A DNA stretch of 64,000 nucleotides, from contig NZ_CP050699.1 in the NCBI RefSeq assembly GCF_005116675.2, positions 3,557,001-3,621,000 of the forward strand. The letters run 5' to 3'. The notes beneath the pieces were generated by a model that saw only the letters and a program-made list of their open reading frames with translations, had not been told where the DNA came from and searched no databases. A program made the translations under genes and the position numbers. This document shows positions 16,566 to 25,082 of the stretch, piece after piece. Source of the DNA: Desulfosediminicola ganghwensis. GTDB taxonomy: Bacteria > Desulfobacterota > Desulfobulbia > Desulfobulbales > Desulfocapsaceae. Within the stretch, counting starts at the first letter, position 1; each line of letters opens with the position of its first letter.

Positions 16566-18327
16566 GCTTTTTGGCCTTTTCTTCTACTTCTTTGACCATA
16601 TTTTCCTTAAATTCAACCAGCTTGGCTGCAATGGCCTCATCACTCAAAGCGAGCATTTTCGCTGCAAAGACAGCACCGTTTTTGGCACCAGCTTTACCGA
16701 TCCCCATGGTGGCAACCGGGATTCCAGGAGGCATCTGAACTGTTGCCAACAGAGCATCCATACCATTTAAAGGAGAGGCATCCAATGGTATTCCAATTAC
16801 AGGGAGATCTGTATGAGATGAGATAACACCGGCCAGGTGCGCAGCCATACCGGCACCACAGATGATAACTTTGAGACCACGTTCTTTAGCAGTTTTTGCG
16901 TATGTTGCAGCTTTTTCGGGAGTTCTGTGTGCTGATGCCACGGTCATCTCAAAGCCGATACCAAACTGTTTTAATAAATCTCCTGCAGCCTTCATCACAG
17001 GATAATCGGAATCACTCCCCATGAGAATTCCAACAACCACTCCTGCATCACCTTCTGTTCTTTTCATTGCTTTTGCTCCAATATCTCTACGAAAATAACT
17101 TTCCTGCCAGCTGATACAATCAACTGCTCTGTAACACGAGTCAAGAGCATCTCCCAGCGTGTCACCTATAGCCGTAACACCAAGAACCCTGCCTCCATTT
17201 GAAACAACTTTACCGGATGCTTCTGCAGTCCCGGCATGAAAGACAACCACCCCCGGTATTTGACGGGCCTCTTCAAGGCCTGTTATAGGATAACCCTTAG
17301 TATAGCTTCCCGGGTATCCACCAGAGGCCAGTACTACACAGACAGTAGGCCTTGGGTCTACTTTCAGATCAATCTCATGTAATGTACCATCTATTGCAGC
17401 CTCAAACACATCGACAATGTCAGACTGAATCCTCATGAGCAACGGCTGTGCTTCGGGATCACCAAAACGACAGTTAAATTCGAGTACATCGACCTTGTCG
17501 CCATCAATCATGAGGCCTGCATACAGCATTCCCTTATAGGGACGACCTTCCGCAGCGAGACCTTTTACAGTAGGGATCATGACGTTTTCCATTACATAAT
17601 CACTTATCTCTTGTGTTACCACAGGTGCTGGCGAATAGGCACCCATGCCGCCAGTATTTGGCCCCTTGTCTCCTTCATAGATCGCTTTATGGTCCTGAGA
17701 GGTGGGCAACGGTAACACCGTTTTCCCATCAGTGAAGGCAATAAAGGAAGCTTCCTCACCAATCAGACATGCTTCAACCACAACAGTGTTCCCCGCAGAT
17801 CCAAAAGCTCGATCCTGCATAATAAGGTCGATGGCCTCCTTCGCTTCATCCACTGTGGCAGCGACGATAACACCCTTCCCTGCTGCAAGTCCATCTGCTT
17901 TTACAACTATTGGTGCTCCACATTTGTCGATGTAAGCCTTTGCTTCATCACTCTCGGTAAAAACACCAAATGGTGCTGTCGGAATATTGTATTTGGCCAG
18001 AAACTCCTTGGTAAAGACTTTACTTCCTTCCAGAATCGAAGCCGCTTTGTTCGGTCCAAAAACCCTCAACCCATTTTCTTCAAAACTATCTACAACTCCC
18101 TCGACCAATGCTGCTTCAGGACCAACAACAGTCAAGTCAATTTTCTGGTCCAAGGCGAATTTCAGCAGCTTATCAACCTCAGTAGCACCTATCTCAACAC
18201 ATTCAGCGATTTCGGCAATACCTGCATTACCAGGTGCACAGAAGATCTTTTCAACCTTGCTGCTCTGGTTAATTTTCCAGGCCAGTGCATGCTCTCTTCC
18301 ACCTGAACCGATGACAAGTACTTTCAT
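16552..18327 (-). CDS. purDE: PurD-PurE fusion: GAR synthetase and N5-CAIR mutase in one chain
   Basis: Two purine biosynthesis enzymes are joined in one 591-residue protein. Residues 1 to about 425 are phosphoribosylamine-glycine ligase (PurD): VIGSGGREHALAWK, an ATP-grasp core with ADGLAAGKGV, NTGGMGAYSP and EFNCRFGDPEAQ. Residues about 429-591 are a class I PurE (N5-carboxyaminoimidazole ribonucleotide mutase): GSDSDYP, the catalytic SAHRTP, and QMPPGIPVATMGIGKAGA. The linker near 420-430 is short (KAMKRTEGDAG). The two reactions are separated by other steps of the pathway, so the fusion coordinates production rather than channels a direct intermediate. GGAG precedes the start. It overlaps tsaC downstream and is divergent from the TetR gene. 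Confidence 0.95.
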   Translation of the reverse strand: MKVLVIGSGGREHALAWKINQSSKVEKIFCAPGNAGIAEIAECVEIGATEVDKLLKFALDQKIDLTVVGPEAALVEGVVDSFEENGLRVFGPNKAASILEGSKVFTKEFLAKYNIPTAPFGVFTESDEAKAYIDKCGAPIVVKADGLAAGKGVIVAATVDEAKEAIDLIMQDRAFGSAGNTVVVEACLIGEEASFIAFTDGKTVLPLPTSQDHKAIYEGDKGPNTGGMGAYSPAPVVTQEISDYVMENVMIPTVKGLAAEGRPYKGMLYAGLMIDGDKVDVLEFNCRFGDPEAQPLLMRIQSDIVDVFEAAIDGTLHEIDLKVDPRPTVCVVLASGGYPGSYTKGYPITGLEEARQIPGVVVFHAGTAEASGKVVSNGGRVLGVTAIGDTLGDALDSCYRAVDCISWQESYFRRDIGAKAMKRTEGDAGVVVGILMGSDSDYPVMKAAGDLLKQFGIGFEMTVASAHRTPEKAATYAKTAKERGLKVIICGAGMAAHLAGVISSHTDLPVIGIPLDASPLNGMDALLATVQMPPGIPVATMGIGKAGAKNGAVFAAKMLALSDEAIAAKLVEFKENMVKEVEEKAKKLESL

Positions 18328-18426
18328 GTTAGTGACTCCATGTATAATTGAATGAGAAATTCTATAAACTCTGTAACTCGATGCGAACCCAACATTTTTT
18401 TGGCAAAAATATATGTAGTTTGCGCA

Positions 18427-18455
18427 TTGACAAACGGTGTGTCAGCAAATATAAA
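18427..18455 (+). promoter_or_regulatory. Sigma-70 promoter of the TetR-family gene
   Basis: TTGACA (18427-18432) and TATAAA (18450-18455) are 17 bases apart, about 70 bases upstream of the ATG at 18525. Confidence 0.65.
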
Positions 18456-18456
18456 A

Positions 18457-18474
18457 AATGAACAGCCATTCATT
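18457..18474. promoter_or_regulatory. Candidate operator of the TetR-family regulator
   Basis: AATGAA (18457-18462) and TTCATT (18469-18474) form a perfect palindrome with a six-base centre immediately after the -10 box, where a repressor would block transcription. The half-sites resemble the TGAATGA/TCATTCA type bound by FadR-like (YsiA) TetR repressors, from memory. Confidence 0.45.
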
Positions 18475-18524
18475 ATAAAATTGCTTCAATTTGCGATTTT
18501 TGAAAATCAAAGCTTCCGAAAAGT

Positions 18525-19127
18525 ATGAAAGCAGTCAATAAACATGCAAGGATAATTACAGCGGCAACTAAAGTTTTTGCCAAAAAGGGCTTTTTCAACG
18601 CCAGAATATCCGATATTGCCAAAGAAGCCAAGGTTGCTGATGGTACTATATACCTCTACTTCAACAATAAATACGACATTCTTATTTCTGTTTTTGAGGG
18701 GGAAATAGGTAAGCTCATTGCCCAGGCTGAAAAAATTCTCGCCAAGGAAAATGATCCCCAAAAAATGTTGGAGCTCTTCGCCACCAATCACCTCAAGGCC
18801 ATGAAAAAAAATAAAAACCTTGCTGAAGTGATACAGGTAGAACTCCGCCAGACAAACAAGACAGTAAAGGACTACCGCAACACAACCTTCACCCAATACA
18901 CTGATATTATTGGTCACATCATCCGTGAAGGGCAGAAAGCAGGCATCTTCAATGATAAAATACAACCAGATCTTGCCAAAAGAGCATTTTTTGGTGCTCT
19001 GGATGAAATTTCAAGGATATGGAATATCTCACTTGAAACCCATTATACGGTAGATGAAACCGCTAGCCAGGTGCTTCACCTCTTTCTAAACGGTCTGTTA
19101 CAGCCGGTTCGAGCTGAAAATATTTGA
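18525..19127 (+). CDS. TetR/AcrR-family transcriptional regulator, FadR (YsiA)-like
   Basis: The 200-residue protein has an N-terminal TetR helix-turn-helix (residues about 8-55: IITAATKVFAKKGFFNARIS, then DIAKEAKVADGTIYLYFNNK) and a helical ligand-binding domain. The C-terminal half (NLAEVIQVELRQTN, RAFFGALDEISRIW) resembles the acyl-CoA-responsive FadR/YsiA group; this is from memory and moderate. A promoter and palindrome just upstream suggest autoregulation. The neighbours purDE (divergent) and greA (convergent) do not reveal a regulon. Confidence 0.87.
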   Translation: MKAVNKHARIITAATKVFAKKGFFNARISDIAKEAKVADGTIYLYFNNKYDILISVFEGEIGKLIAQAEKILAKENDPQKMLELFATNHLKAMKKNKNLAEVIQVELRQTNKTVKDYRNTTFTQYTDIIGHIIREGQKAGIFNDKIQPDLAKRAFFGALDEISRIWNISLETHYTVDETASQVLHLFLNGLLQPVRAENI

Positions 19128-19177
19128 TGTGAAATAGCCCTGCGTTCATCTGACAGTAAAAAACTCTGTCCTGTTTT

Positions 19178-19663
19178 TCAGGAAAAATCTGAAGACTGAA
19201 TATCCATAACCTCAAATTCTCTACTCCCACCAGGGGTGTTCACCAAGACCTCGTCCCCAATCTCTTTACCAAGAATGGAACGGCCAAGTGGTGAGAGTAC
19301 CGATATAGACCCTTTTTTCACATCTGACTCTTCAGGGCCAAGTAGCTGATAGGTAACTTCCTCGTCAGTATCGAGATCAAGCAGAGACACAACTGTACCG
19401 AAAACAGCTCTTGAAGTTGAAACTTTGGAGCAATCGATCACTTCCGCCCGGGAGAGTTTATCCTTGAGTTCCATTATACGGCCTTCGATGTGTCCCTGAC
19501 GTTCTTTTGCTGCGTGATACTCAGCATTCTCCTTCAGATCTCCATGCTCCCTGGCAACCTCAATAGACTTTACAACCTCAAGTCTATCTACTTTTTCCAG
19601 CCTGCTCAGCTCATCTCTCAAACGCTGGTTACCAGCTTTTGACATTGGAATACGTTGTACCAT
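19178..19663 (-). CDS. greA: Transcription elongation factor GreA
   Basis: The 161-residue protein has the GreA layout: N-terminal antiparallel coiled coil with the tip acidic motif in EHGDLKENAEYHAAKERQ (residues about 39-56), and the C-terminal FKBP-like domain (VTYQLLGPEESD, SPLGRSILGKEIGD). It enters the RNA polymerase secondary channel and stimulates cleavage of backtracked transcripts. Length is normal. A GGAG ribosome site precedes the ATG. A terminator for the upstream TPR gene lies directly before it, so greA is probably expressed from its own promoter or by readthrough. Confidence 0.95.
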   Translation of the reverse strand: MVQRIPMSKAGNQRLRDELSRLEKVDRLEVVKSIEVAREHGDLKENAEYHAAKERQGHIEGRIMELKDKLSRAEVIDCSKVSTSRAVFGTVVSLLDLDTDEEVTYQLLGPEESDVKKGSISVLSPLGRSILGKEIGDEVLVNTPGGSREFEVMDIQSSDFS

Positions 19664-19676
19664 CTTCTTTCTCCAT

Positions 19677-19720
19677 AAAAAAAAATTCCTGCCAGAATCA
19701 TTTTCTCCACTGGGCAGGAA
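19677..19720 (-). terminator. Rho-independent terminator of the TPR/barrel gene
   Basis: On the minus strand TTCCTGCC (complement of 19713-19720) pairs with GGCAGGAA (complement of 19686-19693), followed by nine U from the A tract 19677-19685. It begins about 30 bases after the stop at 19751. Confidence 0.75.
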
Positions 19721-19750
19721 ACATTGATATTTCTTTAGAAATACTTAATT

Positions 19751-22700
19751 TTACCAGCGATACATCAAAGACATCGCCGCCGTTTTCTCATTGTAGTTGT
19801 CACTCCGTGAATAAAGCACCTCTCCTTTTAATAAGAAATGCTCATTCATTTCAAGAAAAATATCAAAGGCACCAGTATATCTCACATTTCCATCTGCTTC
19901 ATAACCAATTGCAAAATCTAGTAAATAGAAACTTGGGGTGTTCTGAAAGGTATCAAAATCTTTTAACAGATGCCTGAAGGAGAACGACAGCTCATGTTGC
20001 CAATAGCTCCCGGGGCTCCAGTATGGTAAATCGTTGAAATTATCGACGTCGGACCCTGTATCAAAACTTCCATCTGCTGTATCGGTATCTGAAACAATAA
20101 AATTGGACTCACTACTTTTCAATAAATCGTAACTGTATTTCACACTAAGGGAAGTATAGTCACTGAAGAACGTATATGAAGACCAAAACTGCATTCCGTC
20201 CTGATCATTGCCCCCTTTGAACCACTTATGCTGGAACTCACTACCAATGCTTACTCCGGAAGCCCCATCGATTACCAGGCCTCCTATCAGAGAGCTACGG
20301 TAAATTCCCTGATTCAGCGCCTCTACAGTGTCATCAACAACATCTTTGCGAAATTGCAGATAACCCTTTAATACCGGGTCAAACTCATGGTCGAATTTGA
20401 TGGCATAAATACCCATACTGTCTGGGTCAGATTCCAGCAGATGAAAACCACCTTCCAGCCGTAAAGAAGTATTTTTGCTCAATTCAAACCGGGCTTTTCC
20501 TCCAAACTCCCTACCATCGATTGAACTTCCACCAGATTCAGGTTGGTATTTCAATTCTCCGTATTCGAATTGAAACTCTTTTCTTAGTCCTGCCAGATAT
20601 TTAAAATTCGCACCATAGTAATATTTCTCGATATCGACAGCTCCGTCTCTACCACTCCGCTCGCTGTACATTGCCTCACCGGAAAGAGTCGGCGCCCTTG
20701 CTAATCTGTTCCGCTCCATCAATTCCTGAAGCTCCGGCAAGGTTTCTCCGCGAGCCTGGAGATACGCATAAACTTCAGCCTCTTCGGTATAATTCCCCAG
20801 CCGTTCGTATACTTTGGCCAGATCCTTGAGGCCTTCTACTGATTGCTCTTCTTTCAGCCGGGCCCGGTTCTGCCGTTCAGCAATAACATAGTTTTTATCT
20901 TCGACAGCTTCCCTGATCTGATACTCGTTCTTAATTAACTTTTCCCAACGATAGCTATCATACAATTCGGCGACTATCTCTCCCAGGGGGGTCCCGGTAA
21001 TTGATAAAAAACCATCTTCCGCTCTGAGTTTATTCAATTTATCAAGTTGCCCCGGGCCCTCATGGGTGAATAACGACCAGAACATAGCCTCGCCCCCCTC
21101 CTCCCAGTCTAGGTGGAGATCTTTTTCAGCAAGCCTTTGTTTGAACTGGCTACTCACGTTTGGAGTCAGCAGTTCTCTGTACGTAACCAAGGAGCTTTTC
21201 AGCTCACCCAGGGCCCAGAGAGTCCGGGCTAAAAGCAATTTTTGCTCTACAGGCAAAGTCTCAAAATCTTTTTCAGCCAATTCCCCCAGAATAGAATCGT
21301 AATTCCCCCTGCGAAATTCAAGCAAAAGATACTCAGTCATAAAGACCCCTGAGTCACCGCCCCGCTCGTTGAGGTCACGAAATTCTTCTGCGGCATCATT
21401 GAGGCGCCCAATATTTGACAGTGCTCTGGCCAACTGAATCCTGGCTCTTCTAGATTCAGGCTCAATCTGCAATATGAACTCGGTTATTTTCACGGCGGCA
21501 TGATTTTCACCATTTCCAACAGCCTTCACCGCAGCTGAGAACAGCCCTCGAAGCCCACTATTTGGCTCTTTGAGATCTCCGTTTTCTGTATACAGTTCTT
21601 CTGGAACGAAACGCCCTTCTCCCTCAAGATACTGCTGAGACACCCATACATCGGGATCGTGCAATGTGTTTTCAGGGTATTCCCGCAGTATTGACCTGCA
21701 TTCTGCGTTTTTATCAATTACAAGATAGAGATCGCAGAGTTTCAACTCGCAGTTTCTATAGCTGGATGGTGAATCGCGGTCCTGCGCTTTGGGGGGAAAC
21801 TCTTCGAGATAATGTGTAAGATCACTAATGGCCAGATTATAACTTCCTTCTCTTTCTAGCAGATAGATGTAGGTCAAAAAAACCTCTACAAGATCTGACT
21901 CCGATGGTTCACGCCAGTTTTTTTCATCAATACCTGATACGTAAAACCAGAAAAGTGACCACCCATCGTTTAAGGAATCATTTTCAGCAACACTTTTTAT
22001 AAGTTGAATTATGGCATCCTGGTTATAAAGGTCTTCAGCGATTATTTCCCTGAGTACTCTCTGTGAATCAAACAATTTCCCCATGTCACGAAATGTTCTT
22101 GCCTTACTGAGAGTAATTTTATTCCGAGCATCTGGTTCGTTCCACTGGGCATTGAGTATCTTTGAATACAGACTTTCAGCAACACTGTATTGCCCATTCA
22201 GTCTAAGGCCTTTAGCGTAGGCCAGATACACTTCGAGTTCATCGCTGACAATGGGCCTGCTGGTGAGAGCATCACCCAACGCCTTTAGGGTATCAAGCCT
22301 GCCAATATCACCTGCAATCTCAATAGTATTTTTGAGAATTGAAAGATTATCTTTATCCCAATCGAGGGCGCAGAGATACGACTCGAGAGCCTCAACATCA
22401 AGCCCTATATTTTCTTCGAGTTTTGCTTTTGCCAAACAAAATTCCATGCTGGCCGACAATTGACCGCTAATGGTTGTCAGGTATTCGTAGGCAAGTTGCT
22501 CGTCACCTCTTCCAGCATAGAGATTTGAGAGTTTAAATTTAACATCTTCGTTGTGAAGGCTATTTTCATCGATAACCTCCAGAACTTCGATTAACTCTGT
22601 AGTTTTCTCTTCTAACTCCAGACGATTGGCCATTATCTTGAATAGAGCCATCCTGTCATCGGTAATCTTGTCCAGATCGTTCCACAATAGACGTGCGCCG

Positions 22701-23755
22701 TTATTTTCAACTATAGCAAGAAGAGCGTCGGCGATTTTTTCACGTACCTCTTCTAACTCTCGTTTCGCTTGACTGTTTTGGGGAAAAACTTTCAAATATC
22801 GTTCAAAATATCGAAGAGATTGATCTACACGATCACCTTCCCGTGCATAGATACGCGCTGTTATCAGTAATAATTCCGGATCGAAGTTTTTATCATTATC
22901 AATGAGGGCAAGAAGATGTGGCAGCGCTTCCCTGCCATTTGCACTGCTCAGATAATAGTCTGCCAGTTTTTGATGATAAGCTAAGGCTTCAGGTTTTAAC
23001 CGGACTATAGATTTCCAGAGCGGATAGGCTCTTTGGTTTTCTCCATACTCGACGAAGATATCCGCAGCCTCGGCCAGAACAGCAACATTGTCTTTTGACT
23101 CATCAGCGAGCAGTGAATAATAGTCCAGCGCCTTTTCGCGCTTGGCAAGTGCTTTACTCTTCCGGGCAAGATCGTGCAGTAAAGAAAAATCTTTGTTTTT
23201 ACGCTGTCGAAGCTGTTCGTAGAGCACAAATGCCTCTTCCAGCTTCCCCCGACCCTCAAGCGCTTCTGCAAAGTCCTGTAGTAACCGGGCCCCTTCTTCT
23301 CCTTCAGGAGTGAGGGAATAAGCCTGGCCAAGATATTGTACAGCCTTCTTGTATTCACCAAGTTCCAGGGCAACCTTGCCCGCGAGCTTTATGTATTCAA
23401 TATTATAAGGATTGTTTTCTATCAATCCTTCAACTAAAGGCGAAATCTTTTCATATTCGTCCAAGCGAAACAGAATTTTACAGTATTCCCACTTCGCCTC
23501 TTCAATTTGCGGCTTGAGCAAAACCAGCTCTTTATAATATGCAGCAGAGTCTTGATATTTCCCAAGTCGGGCAAGTTCCCGACCTCTATCCCAATGCTTT
23601 TTCCAGGTCGGAACATCAGGCGCATCTATGGGAATAATTTCGCGTTCAGGAGCTATTGCAGAGTGGAGATTGGCGGAAGGAAGTATCAGCAAAAAAGCGA
23701 GGATTGGCAAAAATACTATATGAAGCGGGAACGCATCCGGCTTTTTTGATACCAT
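19751..23755 (-). CDS. Large TPR protein with C-terminal outer-membrane beta-barrel (PelB/PgaA/BcsC-like)
   Basis: The 1334-residue protein has a signal peptide (MVSKKPDAFPLHIVFLPILA..., hydrophobic to about residue 30). A very long run of TPR-like helical repeats follows (about 50-960; for example WDRGRELARLGKYQDSAAYY and QYLGQAYSLTPEGEEGARLL). A beta-rich C-terminal region starts around residue 1010 with alternating aromatic strands and ends in the aromatic residue typical of outer-membrane barrels (MSLMYRW). This plan matches exopolysaccharide secretion porins such as PelB, PgaA and BcsC, where periplasmic TPRs guide polymer to the barrel. No polysaccharide synthase is adjacent, so the substrate is unknown. 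The aminotransferase gene upstream makes sugar-related function plausible. The sequence itself supports the architecture strongly and the function only by inference. Confidence 0.8.
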   Translation of the reverse strand: MVSKKPDAFPLHIVFLPILAFLLILPSANLHSAIAPEREIIPIDAPDVPTWKKHWDRGRELARLGKYQDSAAYYKELVLLKPQIEEAKWEYCKILFRLDEYEKISPLVEGLIENNPYNIEYIKLAGKVALELGEYKKAVQYLGQAYSLTPEGEEGARLLQDFAEALEGRGKLEEAFVLYEQLRQRKNKDFSLLHDLARKSKALAKREKALDYYSLLADESKDNVAVLAEAADIFVEYGENQRAYPLWKSIVRLKPEALAYHQKLADYYLSSANGREALPHLLALIDNDKNFDPELLLITARIYAREGDRVDQSLRYFERYLKVFPQNSQAKRELEEVREKIADALLAIVENNGARLLWNDLDKITDDRMALFKIMANRLELEEKTTELIEVLEVIDENSLHNEDVKFKLSNLYAGRGDEQLAYEYLTTISGQLSASMEFCLAKAKLEENIGLDVEALESYLCALDWDKDNLSILKNTIEIAGDIGRLDTLKALGDALTSRPIVSDELEVYLAYAKGLRLNGQYSVAESLYSKILNAQWNEPDARNKITLSKARTFRDMGKLFDSQRVLREIIAEDLYNQDAIIQLIKSVAENDSLNDGWSLFWFYVSGIDEKNWREPSESDLVEVFLTYIYLLEREGSYNLAISDLTHYLEEFPPKAQDRDSPSSYRNCELKLCDLYLVIDKNAECRSILREYPENTLHDPDVWVSQQYLEGEGRFVPEELYTENGDLKEPNSGLRGLFSAAVKAVGNGENHAAVKITEFILQIEPESRRARIQLARALSNIGRLNDAAEEFRDLNERGGDSGVFMTEYLLLEFRRGNYDSILGELAEKDFETLPVEQKLLLARTLWALGELKSSLVTYRELLTPNVSSQFKQRLAEKDLHLDWEEGGEAMFWSLFTHEGPGQLDKLNKLRAEDGFLSITGTPLGEIVAELYDSYRWEKLIKNEYQIREAVEDKNYVIAERQNRARLKEEQSVEGLKDLAKVYERLGNYTEEAEVYAYLQARGETLPELQELMERNRLARAPTLSGEAMYSERSGRDGAVDIEKYYYGANFKYLAGLRKEFQFEYGELKYQPESGGSSIDGREFGGKARFELSKNTSLRLEGGFHLLESDPDSMGIYAIKFDHEFDPVLKGYLQFRKDVVDDTVEALNQGIYRSSLIGGLVIDGASGVSIGSEFQHKWFKGGNDQDGMQFWSSYTFFSDYTSLSVKYSYDLLKSSESNFIVSDTDTADGSFDTGSDVDNFNDLPYWSPGSYWQHELSFSFRHLLKDFDTFQNTPSFYLLDFAIGYEADGNVRYTGAFDIFLEMNEHFLLKGEVLYSRSDNYNEKTAAMSLMYRW

Positions 23756-23794
23756 GATGTAGCCCTTTCAGGCGGGGAGGGTTGTAGAATTCAT

Positions 23795-23822
23795 CCCGAC
23801 AGGCCGTAACGACCTGCCGGGG
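23795..23822 (-). other. Hairpin between the aminotransferase and TPR genes
   Basis: CCCGACAGG (23795-23803) and CCTGCCGGGG (23813-23822) form a GC-rich stem with one mismatch. No T run follows on the minus strand, so it may slow or partly end transcription or protect the transcript rather than act as a full terminator. Confidence 0.4.
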
Positions 23823-23836
23823 ACAATAGCATTGCT

Positions 23837-25012
23837 CTATTGATAGTATTTTTTTATGTTTTCTACAACATATGTCTGCATTTCGTCTGTCAGCTCCGGG
23901 TAAACCGGCAGGGCAAGGGTCTCTGCTGCAGCCTTTTCAGCTTCGGGCATAGACCAGTTATCAGCATCAGAGCCAAGACATTCCTGCTTGTGCATTGGCA
24001 CCGGATAATAAATTTCGCAACCAATTTCATTTTTTAATAACCAGTCTCTCAGACCATCCCTGTCAGTGACTCTGATGATATACTGATTATAGATATGGCT
24101 TGCGGAATTTTCCTCACCAGCAACCCCCTTATAAACTGCAGCAGGAGGAACCACCTTACCGCTCTCAATCAGGCCGGATTCAGCAAAAAGGCGGTTGTAT
24201 AACTCTCCATTTGCCTTTCTGCCTTTATGCCAGGAATCCAGATAGCGAAGCTTAACCCTCAGAGCAGCCGCCTGTATGGCATCGAGCCTAAAGTTGCCGC
24301 CTACCATGGAATGGTAATATTTAGGATGTGCTCCATGATTTCGAAGTAATTCAATTTTTTTCGCAAGCTCTTCATCCTGACAGGTGACCATGCCACCGTC
24401 CCCTATTCCACCAAGATTCTTGCTTGGAAAAAAAGAAAAACACCCAGCTACCCCCATTGATCCTGCCCTTTGCCATTTCACCTCGTTTCCGTCAACAAAC
24501 GGATATTCAGCGCCAATGGCCTGAGCTGCGTCCTCAATGACCGGCAGCTTGTACTCGGCAGCAATTTTCAGAATTTCGGCCATATCCGCACACTGGCCAT
24601 ACAGATGAACCGGGATGATCGCCTTAATTTTCTTATCTTTATCAGCTTCTAATGCCTGGCGCATTTTCTGCGGGTCTATGTTGTAGCTGACAGGGTCTAT
24701 ATCGGCAAAAACAGGACGGGCACCAAGTCGAAGGATAACTCCCATGGTCGCAAAGAATGAATACGGGGTAGTTAATACCTCGTCACCCTCTTTGATATCA
24801 AGTGCCATAAGTGCAACAAGAAGCGCATCGGTTCCACTGGAGACACCGATGCCGTGGTTTGCACCACAATATTCAGCCACCTCTTTTTCCAACCCGACAA
24901 CCTCAGGGCCATTGATATACCAAGTAGAGCGAAGGACCTGGGTTACCGCACTGGTAAGTTCATCTTCAAGGTCAACAAATTGCGCCTGCAAATCAAGTAA
25001 GGGTACTTTCAT
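23837..25012 (-). CDS. DegT/DnrJ/EryC1/StrS-family sugar aminotransferase
   Basis: The start at 25012 (MKVPLLDLQAQF) is chosen because this is where the family begins; the frame is open 66 bases further upstream. The 391-residue PLP enzyme transfers an amino group to a keto-sugar nucleotide, usually for surface polysaccharide. Landmarks are SSGTDALLVAL, TPYSFFATMGVI, ADIDPVSYNID, PVHLYGQCADM, EDAAQAIGAEY with the PLP-contacting Asp, and FFPSKNLGGIGDGG with the PLP Lys. The C-terminal half has the HNQY-like SHIYNQYIIRV motif. It lies 81 bases upstream of the TPR/barrel gene on the same strand, which suggests a shared role in envelope polysaccharide. Confidence 0.93.
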   Translation of the reverse strand: MKVPLLDLQAQFVDLEDELTSAVTQVLRSTWYINGPEVVGLEKEVAEYCGANHGIGVSSGTDALLVALMALDIKEGDEVLTTPYSFFATMGVILRLGARPVFADIDPVSYNIDPQKMRQALEADKDKKIKAIIPVHLYGQCADMAEILKIAAEYKLPVIEDAAQAIGAEYPFVDGNEVKWQRAGSMGVAGCFSFFPSKNLGGIGDGGMVTCQDEELAKKIELLRNHGAHPKYYHSMVGGNFRLDAIQAAALRVKLRYLDSWHKGRKANGELYNRLFAESGLIESGKVVPPAAVYKGVAGEENSASHIYNQYIIRVTDRDGLRDWLLKNEIGCEIYYPVPMHKQECLGSDADNWSMPEAEKAAAETLALPVYPELTDEMQTYVVENIKKYYQ

Positions 25013-25082
25013 AGCGTTGTTAGTTATAGAACAGTAATGGTTTTTTAAATGGGCTGTTCGGTAGAAAAACCACGTCAAGCCT

